Shown: piece after piece, positions 30,274 to 39,812 of the stretch | Position numbering within the stretch: the first letter of the stretch is position 1 | Layout: every line of letters starts with the position of its first letter | Source of the DNA: Pigmentiphaga sp. NML080357 | Lineage (GTDB): Bacteria > Pseudomonadota > Gammaproteobacteria > Burkholderiales > Burkholderiaceae_B | DNA: 64,000 bases | Reading direction: 5' to 3' | Assembly (NCBI RefSeq): GCF_002188465.1 | Contig: NZ_NINW01000058.1 | Span: 96,366 to 160,365 of the forward strand | Program-made: the position numbers and the translations under genes | The notes under the pieces: generated by a model | Database searches by the model: none | Told to the model about the DNA's origin: nothing | Seen by the model: only the letters and a program-made list of their open reading frames with translations

Positions 30274-30858
30274 CTAGCGTGCGGTGAAGGAGAACGTATT
30301 CGTATCGCCGCTCGTGCAGGCGCCGTCCGCCCCTGCCGCGTTGTAGACTCCCGCGGCGCCCCCGGTTCCCGGCTGCTTGACCACCGTGCCGTTGATGACG
30401 ATGCGCTCGGACACGCGCTGCATGACGGCGGCCAGGGCGGGACATGCCGCTTCGTTGACTTTGTCGAGCGTCAGCCCGAAGGCGTCTCCTGCCGTCGTGA
30501 TGGTGTCGGCGGCCAGCGCGATGCGGCCATCGGTTGCGCCCAGTCCGTGGCGAACGGTGGCCGTCGCGCCCGTGCCGTTGACGGTGATGACGCTGCTGCT
30601 GCGCAGCGCGTTGGCCAGCTGGACGATGCCTATGCCGACATACGGCGTGGTGCCCAGCCCCTGGTTCGATACTTTGGTCCGGGCGATGAACCGCTGCAGT
30701 TCCTGGCCGACCGAGGGGACCTTGTTCTCGATGATGTAGCCGTTGATGGCCGGAATGCCGATGATGGCGGCGATCAGCACAATGGCGGCAACAATGGCGA
30801 CCTCGACCAAGGTAAAGCCCTTCTGGCGGTCCGGCAAGGCGGGGGGATGACGGGACAT
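30274..30858 (-). CDS. pilS: Type IVb major pilin PilS
   Basis: A 194-residue prepilin with a 14-residue leader, cleaved in QKG-FTLVEVAIVAAIVLIAAIIGIPAI, glutamate at mature position 5 and a hydrophobic N-terminal helix. The globular part has two widely spaced cysteines (EAACPAL and GACTSGD) that would close the C-terminal disulfide loop found in type IV pilins. It is followed by pilV and preceded by pilR with a 10-bp gap. A prepilin peptidase gene is not present in this locus. Confidence 0.88.
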   Translation of the reverse strand: MSRHPPALPDRQKGFTLVEVAIVAAIVLIAAIIGIPAINGYIIENKVPSVGQELQRFIARTKVSNQGLGTTPYVGIGIVQLANALRSSSVITVNGTGATATVRHGLGATDGRIALAADTITTAGDAFGLTLDKVNEAACPALAAVMQRVSERIVINGTVVKQPGTGGAAGVYNAAGADGACTSGDTNTFSFTAR

Positions 30859-30868
30859 GCGAAATACC

Positions 30869-31972
30869 TCATCGGCTGGAGTAATAATTGGTCAGGGCGG
30901 AGCGCATTTCGTTGACGACGCCCACATGCCAGAAAACGATGGCGAGCGCCACGCCCACGGATCCCAGGAGCAGGATCCAGCGCGCGGCCGTGGCCTTTCG
31001 CGCGACCTGCCGCAGGGAACGGCCCTCGAGGCGCAATCGCGTCTGCTGCAACGCGGCGTCCATGCCGCGCGCGGCGATCAGGTCGGCCAGGAACCACAGG
31101 GTTTCGGTCTCGATGATGCCGGTGTCGAAGGTCGAACTGCCGACACGGCCATCGTCGATGTTGGCGATCATCTGTTCCAGGTGCCAGCGGCGCCATGGCG
31201 TCGCGCCATCCACTTGCAGGTCGAGCGCCTCGCGCAATGCGGTGCTGACATTGCCGCGCCGCTTGACCATGGTCGCCAGCGCGGCCAGGAATCCTATGCC
31301 TTGCAAGTCCCGGTACAGGCGCCAGACGAAACAGCGATCCAGCAGGCGGCGGAACCGGCCTGTCAGATTCGGCATGGACCACGCCACGAAATAAATCGCC
31401 ACGCCGAGCAGCAATACCGAGAGGAAGAGGTTCGCCTGGATGAACTCGGCAAACGCATAGAGCTTGCGCGTCAGGCCGCCTGTGAATTCATCCGGGACCA
31501 TGCCGAACGCGCGCTTCAGGCGGGGAACGGTAAACAGCGGCACCGCCACGATCATCGCGAACGTGACCAGGACTGCCGCCAGAGCGACGGCGAGCGTGCC
31601 CGCCAGCGTCCGCCGGGTTTCCTCCACCAGGCGCGTCACCGCCGCGACGTCGCGCAGGGTCTGCTCGAGCGCGCCCGCCCCGCCGCGTTGCGCCATCCGG
31701 ATCAGGACGAGATCGTCGTCGGGCAAGGTGGAGCGAAAGGTTTCGTACAGATCGCCGCCTCCTTCCTGGTAGCGCCTGGCCCAGTGCCCGGACAGCACGC
31801 CGCGCGGGTGTCGTCCATAGCGCCGCGCGTCGTCGAGGAAAATGTCGCGCAGCGTCTTGCGTCCGCTGCTGGCCTCCATGACGTCGGCAAGATAGTCGTA
31901 GTAATCCGCCCGCATCGGCCTGAACCGCCATGCGGCTCCCGCCACGCGCAGGCTCCCTGCGGAAAGGCTCAT
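30869..31972 (-). CDS. pilR: Type IVb pilus inner-membrane protein PilR (T2SSF domain)
   Basis: A 367-residue polytopic protein of the GspF/PilC superfamily. Two T2SSF domains are visible: the first with LIRMAQRGGAGALEQTLRDVA and a hydrophobic pair near residues 140-165, the second around FLAALATMVKRRGNVSTALREAL with a C-terminal helix. It forms the platform on which the ATPase assembles pilin. The ATG at 31972 overlaps the pilQ stop by four bases (ATGA), so translation is coupled. Confidence 0.87.
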   Translation of the reverse strand: MSLSAGSLRVAGAAWRFRPMRADYYDYLADVMEASSGRKTLRDIFLDDARRYGRHPRGVLSGHWARRYQEGGGDLYETFRSTLPDDDLVLIRMAQRGGAGALEQTLRDVAAVTRLVEETRRTLAGTLAVALAAVLVTFAMIVAVPLFTVPRLKRAFGMVPDEFTGGLTRKLYAFAEFIQANLFLSVLLLGVAIYFVAWSMPNLTGRFRRLLDRCFVWRLYRDLQGIGFLAALATMVKRRGNVSTALREALDLQVDGATPWRRWHLEQMIANIDDGRVGSSTFDTGIIETETLWFLADLIAARGMDAALQQTRLRLEGRSLRQVARKATAARWILLLGSVGVALAIVFWHVGVVNEMRSALTNYYSSR

Positions 31973-33852
31973 GAGCCGTCTCCGTTCAAGGCTTCGCGCC
32001 GGCGCGCGAGCAGCGCGGGTACCCGGCCAGAAGCCAGCCTGCGCCTTTGCGCGGGGCGCCGCCCTGCCGGAGCAAGGCGCTTGCCCCGCATCTGCAGGGT
32101 CTCGAAACTGACGAATCTGGGCTCGATGTCCCGAGGGTCGATCAAGCCCTGGGACGCCTTGTAGACAGCGCATTCCATGGCGGTCTTGCCCGTCATGTCC
32201 GGATGGTCGAACGCGGTGCGGCGCTGGAACCGGAAGTAGTCGCGCAAGGCCAGCGTATCGGCGTCGCGCACCAGGCGCAGGAATTCGTCGTCGACCGCCG
32301 GATCGATCATTTCGGCGGCCACGGTGCGGCCGGCATATCCTTGCAGCTCGACCAGGCCTCCCTGGCGGCACGCCGGGCAGCCTGCGGCGTTGCGCACCTT
32401 CAGGCGTCCGGCATCGAGGCCGTACAGCTCGTGCAAGCGGTCGGCGTAGGTCCGCCAATGGTCCCGGCTGGAGCCCCGTTCGGCGGTTCCGCCCCGATCG
32501 AACAGGGAGGAAAACGGCAGCGCGCAACGAGGGCACAGGGTGGGCAGCAAGGTCTGGTAGATCAGCAGCTTGAGGATGCCGGGCGTCGCCAGGAGGCGAC
32601 GCGATACCCCGATGAAGTCGGAGGCCAGCCGGTCGGGAATCAGCGCCGCGCTCCCCGCGTGCGTCGTCGTATACAGATTGCTGCCCGAGCTCGCGAGATC
32701 CATGAAGGCCCGGCCCGTGGACCGGTCCCGTATTTCGCCTATCAACAGGTCATTCATGGCCGATCGCTTGATGGTCTTGAGCTTGGCATCGAACTCGTTC
32801 GACACGGCCCCGTCGAGCGACCGGCTCACGCTGTTCTGCAGCGCATTGGGAATCAGGTACTCGACCGGATCCTCCAGGGTGATGACCTTGCGCGTGGGCG
32901 GGATGGCGGACATCATCGAGGCGATGGTGGTCGATTTGCCGGATCCGACCACGCCGGCCAGCACGATCGCCCCGCCTTCCGCGGTCAATGCCCGTTCGAT
33001 GGTGCGGATCTGCGACGGCAGGTAGCCCAGCCGGTCGAAGTCAAGCGGCCGTTCGCGCATGTCCATGCGCAAGAGACGCATGGTGACCGAGGCGCCGGCG
33101 TCCGTGGCCAACGACGCCCATCGGAGCATGAACGGTGCGCCGTCGACCTCATGCAGGATGCTGCCCTGCTGCTCGATCACCGGGTCGAACACCGCGCCGT
33201 TGCCACCCTGTATGTCCATGTAGGCCACGGCCAGGACCTCCATCAGCGTGGATGTCTGCATGCCCCGGAATCGCTCGGGCATGACGTAGCGGCCGCCGAC
33301 CGTGTACCGGATCTCGGACTCGGGATGGGCCATGCGGACATTGATGTGGATATCGCTGGCGCCATGCCTGACGCCCCAGGCCACGATGTCGTGGAACGCC
33401 GCGGCCATCGAGCTCTTTACCGGGTCCAGCAGCACCCTGCGGCGCGAACGCAGGGTCTCGCCGGTGATCTGGCCCCGCACGATGGAAAGCAAGAGAGTCG
33501 CCGGCACCACCACCCGGGCGGGCCGCGCCAATACCCGTCCGCGCTCTCGCACCATGCGTTCGAATTCCTCGATCTGCTCGCTGCGGGCGTAATCCTCGAC
33601 GGTGAACAGGGCCACCTCGCCATTGTCCAGCTCGACCGGGCAGAGCTTGTTGAGCAAATTGCCGAGGTCGAATTCCGTGCGCAAGGCCCGCTTGAACGCG
33701 GGAGTCATGCGGGCGAGCTGGTCCCGGCTGTCCATGCGGGCGATGGAAGCCGGCGCGTGGCCGTCTGCTTCGCAGGCGGGCTCGCTGGGCATCGGCGCGG
33801 ACCAGGGCCTGGCGGTACGCGGCCGGCGCAGGCGACTACCGGGAATGAGCAT
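31969..33852 (-). CDS. pilQ: Type IVb pilus assembly ATPase PilQ
   Basis: A 627-residue secretion-type ATPase. Walker A is GVVGSGKSTT, the Asp box follows in KVITLEDPVEYLI, Walker B lies in NDLLIGEIRD and the His box in LYTTTHAG. A C-terminal zinc-type pair of CxxC motifs is present (CPRCALPF and GCPACRQG), as in GspE/PilB-like assembly ATPases. The first 80 residues and last 40 are basic and probably flexible. A strong AGGAG lies before the ATG. It powers pilus extension; no separate retraction ATPase is seen here. Confidence 0.9.
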   Translation of the reverse strand: MLIPGSRLRRPRTARPWSAPMPSEPACEADGHAPASIARMDSRDQLARMTPAFKRALRTEFDLGNLLNKLCPVELDNGEVALFTVEDYARSEQIEEFERMVRERGRVLARPARVVVPATLLLSIVRGQITGETLRSRRRVLLDPVKSSMAAAFHDIVAWGVRHGASDIHINVRMAHPESEIRYTVGGRYVMPERFRGMQTSTLMEVLAVAYMDIQGGNGAVFDPVIEQQGSILHEVDGAPFMLRWASLATDAGASVTMRLLRMDMRERPLDFDRLGYLPSQIRTIERALTAEGGAIVLAGVVGSGKSTTIASMMSAIPPTRKVITLEDPVEYLIPNALQNSVSRSLDGAVSNEFDAKLKTIKRSAMNDLLIGEIRDRSTGRAFMDLASSGSNLYTTTHAGSAALIPDRLASDFIGVSRRLLATPGILKLLIYQTLLPTLCPRCALPFSSLFDRGGTAERGSSRDHWRTYADRLHELYGLDAGRLKVRNAAGCPACRQGGLVELQGYAGRTVAAEMIDPAVDDEFLRLVRDADTLALRDYFRFQRRTAFDHPDMTGKTAMECAVYKASQGLIDPRDIEPRFVSFETLQMRGKRLAPAGRRPAQRRRLASGRVPALLARRREALNGDGS

Positions 33853-33882
33853 GGGGGACTCCTGTCGAAAATGGCGGGCGGC

Positions 33883-34410
33883 TCATGGGCGCATCACAGG
33901 CGGCGGCGCCAGCACCGGGAAGGCGGGCGGGGGCGAGATCGGGGCCGCCACGGGCGAACCGGCAACGGGCGGCCGTGGAAGCGACGCCGATGGATCGAAA
34001 CACGCGGAACGCTCTCCGGCAGAGCCCTTGCGCAGATAGACGCAGCCGTCTTCGATGCGCTGCAGCCGGTACTCGGCATTGGAAGAAGTGGCGCCGCGGG
34101 GCAAATCGCGCCCTTGGCGGTAGACCCTGGGTTCGCCGTTGACCAGCACGACCGCGGTCAGGGCTCCGCGCAACCCGTAGACGGATGCAAGCACGAGCTT
34201 GTCGCCTCGCCGTGCCGGCGCGGCCGGTGCTCCCCGCCCCGCAGCCCCCTGACGGGAACGTTCGGCAGCCAATGCACGCTCGGTGTCGAGCCTGAGCATC
34301 TCACGCACCTTCTCGAGCTCCGCCTCCTTCGCCAGCGCGGGCGGGAAAAGCAGCGACAGCGCCGCCACACCGGCGGCCAGCGCCCATGCGGTCCGCTTAT
34401 TCATGCGCAT
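33883..34410 (-). CDS. pilP: Type IVb pilus biogenesis protein PilP
   Basis: A 175-residue exported protein. The signal peptide is AWALAAGVAALSLLFPPALA; the middle domain reads LVLASVYGLRGALTAVVLVNGEPRVYRQG and GCVYLRKG, the PilP pattern of R64-like systems, followed by a Pro-rich tail. The ATG at 34410, overlapping the end of pilO by 14 bp, has GGAG six bases upstream. PilP works with PilO to connect the inner membrane to the secretin in the periplasm. Confidence 0.82.
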   Translation of the reverse strand: MRMNKRTAWALAAGVAALSLLFPPALAKEAELEKVREMLRLDTERALAAERSRQGAAGRGAPAAPARRGDKLVLASVYGLRGALTAVVLVNGEPRVYRQGRDLPRGATSSNAEYRLQRIEDGCVYLRKGSAGERSACFDPSASLPRPPVAGSPVAAPISPPPAFPVLAPPPVMRP

Positions 34411-35707
34411 AAAGCACTCCAGAGATGCCGGCCATGAGCCGGCTTCGGTTCAACGATGGCTCGGCGGCGGGGTCGACGGTGAGGAATACGGAACGCCACT
34501 CGACCTGGCTCGCGAGCGTGCCGGGCAAGAGGAACATCGAACGCAATGGCCCTTCTAGCGTCAGAGGCCGTTCGAGGATGACCGGCATGGACGCCGGTGG
34601 AGGAATGGCAAGCCCGTGTTCGTCACGCGGCGCCTCCAGCCTTACGGGAGAAGGCTCTCCCAGCGTGGCGGCGGACAGCAGCGGAAGAATGCGCTGCAGC
34701 GAGGTGATGGTCTCGTTCTCGTGCTCGACACTGGTCTTGAGCCGCGACATGTCCAGGGGGTGGCCGTCCCTCGCGACCGCGAACCGCGCGACCACCGCGT
34801 CCATGGGCTGCCATGTCTCGCTCCATCCGCGGGGGCGAGCCGCCAGGAAGCTGGCATTGGTGGCAAGGCGGTGCACGCGGTCGTACTTTGCCAGGCACGA
34901 CCATCCCGCTTGGGAAACACGCTTGCATTGCGCCGATGCGAGGCGCCAGCCGCCCACCTCGGCCGGCAAATCGGCGAGCTGGCTCAACAGCGCGTTCCAG
35001 TCTTCCTCGGCATCGACCCGGACCCGGTTGCGGAATTCGCCCAGCACATGCGACCAAGCCGCGTCCGTATCGACCGGCGGCGCCGGGAGCGCCTGGTTGC
35101 CGCCGCTGCGGTACCAGTCCCAGGCGGCCCGCAGGAAGAAAGCCGCGGCGCATCCCAGCACCGCCACCGCAAGCGGCCGCGGCACGGAGGGCAAGGACCA
35201 GCCGCAAGGCTTGAGCAGGCACTGTGCCGAGGATTCGCCCATCATCGCGGCAAACGGCATGGCGTCGCCGTCGATGTCGGCGGCCGCCAGGACGGTCAGG
35301 TCGTCGCCATGGCGTTCGGCGAGCTCGTCCAGCGCCGCCTGCGCATCGGCCGCTGTATCGTAGACGCGATCGGATTGGGTGAGGACCTTGCCCGCCTGCG
35401 CCGCCACCACCCATGCCCTGCCATCGGGCAGCGCGGCCCGCAATGCGACGACTCCTTGCCGGTGCTCGGCGGCAAATGCCAGTGCACCGCTATAGAACCG
35501 CCCGGCTTGGCCACGGTCGGCGCGGTTCAGCCTCACCACGCCGACCGCCTCGGAGTTCTCGGCATGGGCGTAATGAGAGGCCCTGGCCTGCCGCGCCTTC
35601 TGCCTGGCGCGCTGATCGAGCCGGCTGCCCAGGATGGTATGCCAGCGCATGCCGAGGACCAGCACGCGCTCATCGTCGTCGAACCGGAGCAGGACGTAGT
35701 CGTTCAT
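34397..35707 (-). CDS. pilO: Type IVb pilus protein PilO
   Basis: A 436-residue protein with a cytoplasmic N-terminal region, a single membrane span near residues 178-196 (LAVAVLGCAAAFFLRAAW), and a periplasmic C-terminal half. The order and size match PilO of the R64 thin pilus, a bitopic alignment protein. Cysteines in the periplasmic part (SAQCKRV, WSCLAK) are spaced for a disulfide. It starts 9 bp after pilN ends, with CTGAGGGCAGGGT before the ATG. Confidence 0.82.
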   Translation of the reverse strand: MNDYVLLRFDDDERVLVLGMRWHTILGSRLDQRARQKARQARASHYAHAENSEAVGVVRLNRADRGQAGRFYSGALAFAAEHRQGVVALRAALPDGRAWVVAAQAGKVLTQSDRVYDTAADAQAALDELAERHGDDLTVLAAADIDGDAMPFAAMMGESSAQCLLKPCGWSLPSVPRPLAVAVLGCAAAFFLRAAWDWYRSGGNQALPAPPVDTDAAWSHVLGEFRNRVRVDAEEDWNALLSQLADLPAEVGGWRLASAQCKRVSQAGWSCLAKYDRVHRLATNASFLAARPRGWSETWQPMDAVVARFAVARDGHPLDMSRLKTSVEHENETITSLQRILPLLSAATLGEPSPVRLEAPRDEHGLAIPPPASMPVILERPLTLEGPLRSMFLLPGTLASQVEWRSVFLTVDPAAEPSLNRSRLMAGISGVLYAHE

Positions 35708-35716
35708 ACCCTGCCC

Positions 35717-37324
35717 TCAGAACCCCTCTTCCACCTGGGCCGTGATCAGTACCACGGTATTGCGCCGCTCGCGCGCGGTCTTGCCCGACCCTCCGAGGAT
35801 GAGCGGCGCGCCTTCGTCGAGCCGGCGCTTGTCGTACTGGTCTTGCGAACGCTCGAAACCGGAAATGAGAACGGGTTGGCCCGGGCGCAGCTCCACCTGC
35901 TGTACCGTGCCCATGCCGTCTATGGTCTTCTGCTGCAACTGCACCTGGTTGCCATTGGCGCCGAAGGTCAGCGTCTTGAGCGGTTGCGCAACGGTATTGT
36001 CGTAGGCGATGGTAAGCAGGATCTGGCCGTCGTCCTGCGCGTCCGGGATGACGGTCAGGAACGAGCCGACGGTTTCCTCTTTCTGCGTGACCGAAGGGGC
36101 GGTCGAGGTTCCCGCCGAGGATGCGACAGTCGTGACCTGCACCTGGTCTATGTAGGTGAAAGTGGTGCGGACGGCATGCGTGACCGGACGCCGATTCAAG
36201 GTCTGCAGCGGCACCGTGGTGCGCCGGGTGATGGTGCCGACCTCGCTCAGCGCTTTCAATACGAGGGCGGTGCCGTCCCAACGGCCTCCGGTGATGGACA
36301 CGCCCACGCCGGTACCCGCGACGTCGGATACCAGCGACTCGGGCGCGCCGCCCTGCAAGGCCTCGCGGGTACGGCGGTAGACCAGGTTCCAGTCTATGCC
36401 CTGCTCGCTCTGGTTCCTGGCGACCAGTTCGATTTCCTCGAACATCAGGCGCACGCGCCGGGTCAGCGCCTTGTTCTCGCGCTCCAGGAAGGCGGCAACG
36501 CGATCGAGCGCTTCCGGGGTATCCGTCACGACAATGAGCCCGGACGCATCGCCGTTGGCGGCAATGATGCCGGCCCGCGTCAGGAAAGGCTCGACCTTGC
36601 TCTTGACGGCCGCCAGCGCATCGCTGCCGCCGGACTCGATGCGAGTGGACGACGCGCTTTCGAAGGCGCCCGCGCCGCCGCCTCCGGAGCGTCCGAGGCT
36701 GGCCGCCGCCGATGCCTTGAGAGTGAGTGCGCGAACGTTGAAAACCCGAGTCTCGGTGCGGTAGAAAACGATGGCGCCGGCCGTGTATTTCCAATAGACG
36801 CCCAGGCGGTTGGCGGCCAGGTCGAGCAGACGGGGCAAGGGATGCAAGCCGGTGGGCAGCGCCACCTGGCCGGCCGGGGGCGCCGCCGCGCCGGCCGCGG
36901 CAGGCGTGGCCAGGCGGGGCAGGAAAGCCTCGTGCGGCAAGAGGGCTTCGGGCCGGACACGAACCTGTATGCCGGTGGCGAGCGCCACCTGCTCGCCCAG
37001 CGTCTGCAAGTCCACCTTGCCGCCGGGAAACATCAGCGCCGTCTCGACCGAGGCGCGCAACGGCTCCGGCAGCGTGACTTCCCGGGCCAGCGGCTGCGGC
37101 CGCCCGGCCAGCCATGGCCGATCGACGTCCTGCGCCTGCAGGCGCTGGCGCGCGTTCACGACGGCCTGCTGGAATCCGATCTGCGCGCTGGCGATGCTCT
37201 GGGATGCCCGGGCCGCGCCATCGTCGATCTTGCGCATGGCCTCGATCTGTGCGCAGCCGCACGCCAGCGCGGCCGTCATCATGCCCCCGTACTTGAGGAG
37301 CCGCCGGGGAAGGATAGTCGGCAT
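35717..37324 (-). CDS. pilN: Type IVb pilus secretin PilN
   Basis: A 535-residue outer-membrane secretin. After a hydrophobic leader with a lipobox-like Cys near residue 24 (ALACGCAQ) come periplasmic N-domains and, from about residue 330, the secretin domain with conserved GVSITGGRWDGTALVLKAL, VPLQTLNRRPVTHAV and the C-terminal RPGQPVLISGFERSQ. It makes the outer-membrane pore for the pilus. The stop of pilL lies three bases before the start codon. Confidence 0.9.
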   Translation of the reverse strand: MPTILPRRLLKYGGMMTAALACGCAQIEAMRKIDDGAARASQSIASAQIGFQQAVVNARQRLQAQDVDRPWLAGRPQPLAREVTLPEPLRASVETALMFPGGKVDLQTLGEQVALATGIQVRVRPEALLPHEAFLPRLATPAAAGAAAPPAGQVALPTGLHPLPRLLDLAANRLGVYWKYTAGAIVFYRTETRVFNVRALTLKASAAASLGRSGGGGAGAFESASSTRIESGGSDALAAVKSKVEPFLTRAGIIAANGDASGLIVVTDTPEALDRVAAFLERENKALTRRVRLMFEEIELVARNQSEQGIDWNLVYRRTREALQGGAPESLVSDVAGTGVGVSITGGRWDGTALVLKALSEVGTITRRTTVPLQTLNRRPVTHAVRTTFTYIDQVQVTTVASSAGTSTAPSVTQKEETVGSFLTVIPDAQDDGQILLTIAYDNTVAQPLKTLTFGANGNQVQLQQKTIDGMGTVQQVELRPGQPVLISGFERSQDQYDKRRLDEGAPLILGGSGKTARERRNTVVLITAQVEEGF

Positions 37325-37327
37325 CGC

Positions 37328-38146
37328 CTACCCCTGTTGGCCCGAGACCTGTGCGGTACGGTCGCAGGACTCGGCAAAGGGAATGATGCGCAGCACGCGA
37401 TTGGAATAGAAGCACGGCTGCAATGGACGCGACGACAGCTCGGTGGACGCCAGCAACGCGCGCACCGCCGTCTTGAAATCGCTGCCGAGACTGGCGGCCC
37501 CGGCCAGCGGGATATCCACGTCCACGGTCCAGTGCTCGGACTCGAACGTCCAGCCCGAGGCCTTGGCCCAGCGCGCCAAGGCCTGGCGCATCGTCCGGTC
37601 GGCCGGCGTGGCCTCGTAGGCCTGTGCCGGCCCGGCGGGCATGTGGCCGGAAAACATATCGCCGCGCGGCAGGCCGGCAGACGCGGCGTACGCGCGAGCG
37701 CCATGCGAGGGCGCCGCCCGCGTGTCGCCATACGCCGGCTGCGCGGCGGCCGCGCCCATGTCGGAACCGCCGTCCATACCGGCCTGGGACGCGCGCCCCT
37801 CGTAGCGGGCGCGGGCAACGACGTCGCCGATGCGCAGCGTGAATTCGCGCGCCGTACCGGCGACTACCGCATACCCCCCCTGCCAGGCCACCGCAGCCAG
37901 CCGTTCTTCCTGCGGACCGGCGGTGAAAATCGCGGGCAGGATCTGGCCCACCCGGAACTGCATGTAGGTCTGCCGCCCGTCGTCGAAAACCTGCACGGGG
38001 GCAACCCGCTTGTCGCCTTCGATGCGATAGGCGAAATCGTAGACGCCGCGGTTGGCAGCTCCGGGGGCCGGCGCGGCGGGTTGCGCCTGGGCGACGCCCC
38101 ACGCCCACATGGCAAGAACGGACACGGCTGTTCGGCACGGATGCAT
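37328..38146 (-). CDS. pilL: PilL-type pilus protein with TcpQ-like C-terminal domain
   Basis: A 272-residue exported protein, first gene of the pilus operon. The signal peptide (CRTAVSVLAMWAWGVAQAQ) is followed by a domain with APVQVFDDGRQTYMQFRVGQ that recalls the N-terminal domain of VirB9/TrbG proteins. The C-terminal 110 residues (RQALARWAKASGWTFESEHWTVDVDIPL) match the TcpQ C-terminal domain found in PilL and secretin pilotins of type IVb systems. I chose the ATG at 38146; upstream in-frame sequence lacks homology. It is shorter than R64 PilL. The promoter should be in the 138-bp gap to the divergent phosphoesterase. Confidence 0.78.
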   Translation of the reverse strand: MHPCRTAVSVLAMWAWGVAQAQPAAPAPGAANRGVYDFAYRIEGDKRVAPVQVFDDGRQTYMQFRVGQILPAIFTAGPQEERLAAVAWQGGYAVVAGTAREFTLRIGDVVARARYEGRASQAGMDGGSDMGAAAAQPAYGDTRAAPSHGARAYAASAGLPRGDMFSGHMPAGPAQAYEATPADRTMRQALARWAKASGWTFESEHWTVDVDIPLAGAASLGSDFKTAVRALLASTELSSRPLQPCFYSNRVLRIIPFAESCDRTAQVSGQQG

Positions 38147-38284
38147 AATGAACCCTTGGCAAAGCGACGCGGCCCCCGGCCGCGACCAGGGCTGCATCGT
38201 GCCGCAGGCGGCAAGGCGCGAGTAGCGTGTGAACTACGTACGTAAGGCCGCATTTGTCCTGCTTGCCCGACCTACAGGATCCGC

Positions 38285-39028
38285 ATGCGCATCAGAATCC
38301 TCTCCGACCTCCACCATGAGCACTTCGGCGGCAACCGCCCGCTTCCCGCCATCGACGCCGATCTCGTCGTCCTGGCCGGCGACATCCATACGCACGATCT
38401 CGGCATCGAATGGGCCGGCCGCGCCTTCGGCAATACGCCGGTGGTCTACGTGCCCGGCAACCATGAGTTCTATTCGGCCCACATGGGCAGGCTGGACCGC
38501 AAGATGCGCGAGACGGCCCGCCGCCACGGCGTGCACCTGCTGCAGAACGAGGCGCTTGAATTGGACGGCGTGCGCTTCCTGGGCGCCACGTTGTGGGCGG
38601 ATTTTGCGCTGTACGGATCGCCGGGCGACGAACTGGCGCAGGCCATGGCCCTGCGCGTCATGCCCGATTTCAGCTGCATCGATACCGACGAGGGGCGATT
38701 CACGCCTACGGCCTGCATCGCGTTGCACCAGGCGGCGCGCGACTGGCTGGCCCGGCAGCTCGATACGCCTTATGCGGGCCGCACGGTGGTCGTCACCCAC
38801 CACGCGCCGAGCGAGCGCTCCGTGCCGCAACAGTACAAGGGCAACCAGCTTTCACCGGCGTTCTCGTCCAACCTCGACGAGCTCGTGGCCAAGGCCGATC
38901 TCTGGATACATGGCCATACGCATACCTGTTTCGACTATCGCATCGGCAAGGCGCGCGTCGTGGCCAACCCGGGCGGTTATCCGGGTGAGAACGAGGAGTT
39001 CGACCCGGAGCTTGTGGTGACGATCTGA
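38285..39028 (+). CDS. Calcineurin-like metallophosphoesterase
   Basis: A 247-residue cytoplasmic protein with all five metallophosphoesterase blocks: SDLHHEH, LAGDIH, PGNHEFY, VTHHAP and IHGHTH. These bind two metal ions and hydrolyse phosphodiesters or phosphomonoesters. ACAGGATCC precedes the ATG. It diverges from the pilus operon and converges with the phosphodiesterase gene with only 7 bp between them. Substrate unknown. Confidence 0.88.
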   Translation: MRIRILSDLHHEHFGGNRPLPAIDADLVVLAGDIHTHDLGIEWAGRAFGNTPVVYVPGNHEFYSAHMGRLDRKMRETARRHGVHLLQNEALELDGVRFLGATLWADFALYGSPGDELAQAMALRVMPDFSCIDTDEGRFTPTACIALHQAARDWLARQLDTPYAGRTVVVTHHAPSERSVPQQYKGNQLSPAFSSNLDELVAKADLWIHGHTHTCFDYRIGKARVVANPGGYPGENEEFDPELVVTI

Positions 39029-39035
39029 AGTCGCG

Positions 39036-39812
39036 TCAACGCAGGTCGGCGCCGACCAGGTCGTAGCGATCGGTGCAGAGGGCGTCCACGCCCCACGAGA
39101 AAAGCTCGCGCCCGCGCGCGGGATCGTTGACGGTGTAGCACATCAGGCCGTAGCCGGCCGCCTTGATGCGATGAGCCACGCCCGCGTCCAGCCGATCGTG
39201 CCGGCAATGCAGCGACACGCACTCGAGCGCCGCGAGACGTGCCTCCCAGTCGGGCGGCACGCTCTCCACCAGCAGGCCGCGCGGAATGCCCGGCGCGACC
39301 TCGCGCGCCACGGCCAGGGCCTTGGCGGAAAAAGACGAGAACAGCGGCAGCCGTCCGGGATCGGCCGTATCCGCGAACAGGTCCTGCACCATCTGCCCCA
39401 CCGCCTGTCCGGTGTCCACGTCGTGGCCCGGCATGGGCTTGATCTCGATGTTCATCCAGATCTCGTGCCGGCGCAGCCACTGCACCACGTCTTCCAGACG
39501 CGGCACGGGCTCGCCCTGGAAACGCGGATCGAACCACGCGCCGGCATCCATGCGCGCCAGTTCCTCGGAGTCGAACGCGCCGACGTCGCCCACGCCCGGT
39601 ACGGTGCGCCCGAGCTGGGTGTCGTGCATGAGAATGGGGACGTCGTCGGCAGCGAGCATGACGTCGAACTCGACGCCGCGGATGCCTCGGGCATGGGCCT
39701 CGCGCATGCCCGCCAGGGTGTTCTCGGGAGCCAGCGCGCCGCCCCCGCGATGCGCCAGTATCCGTGGATACGGCCAGCGCGTTGCGGGAACGGCGTTGGC
39801 CCCGGTTTTCAT
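39036..39812 (-). CDS. ugpQ: Glycerophosphodiester phosphodiesterase (UgpQ-like)
   Basis: A 258-residue cytoplasmic enzyme of the GDPD family. The catalytic region AHRGGGALAPENTLAGM, then GVEFDVMLAADDVPILMHD and EIKP, supply the metal-binding Glu and Asp and the two catalytic histidines. It hydrolyses glycerophosphodiesters to glycerol-3-phosphate and an alcohol. The start codon overlaps the stop of the upstream binding-protein gene (ATGA), which strengthens a Ugp-like link. No ugpA, ugpE or ugpC gene is present here. Confidence 0.9.
   Translation of the reverse strand: MKTGANAVPATRWPYPRILAHRGGGALAPENTLAGMREAHARGIRGVEFDVMLAADDVPILMHDTQLGRTVPGVGDVGAFDSEELARMDAGAWFDPRFQGEPVPRLEDVVQWLRRHEIWMNIEIKPMPGHDVDTGQAVGQMVQDLFADTADPGRLPLFSSFSAKALAVAREVAPGIPRGLLVESVPPDWEARLAALECVSLHCRHDRLDAGVAHRIKAAGYGLMCYTVNDPARGRELFSWGVDALCTDRYDLVGADLR

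Noticed and set aside
38235..38244. TACGTACGTA palindrome upstream of pilL as an operator
   Set aside because: Too short and simple to support a regulator assignment.
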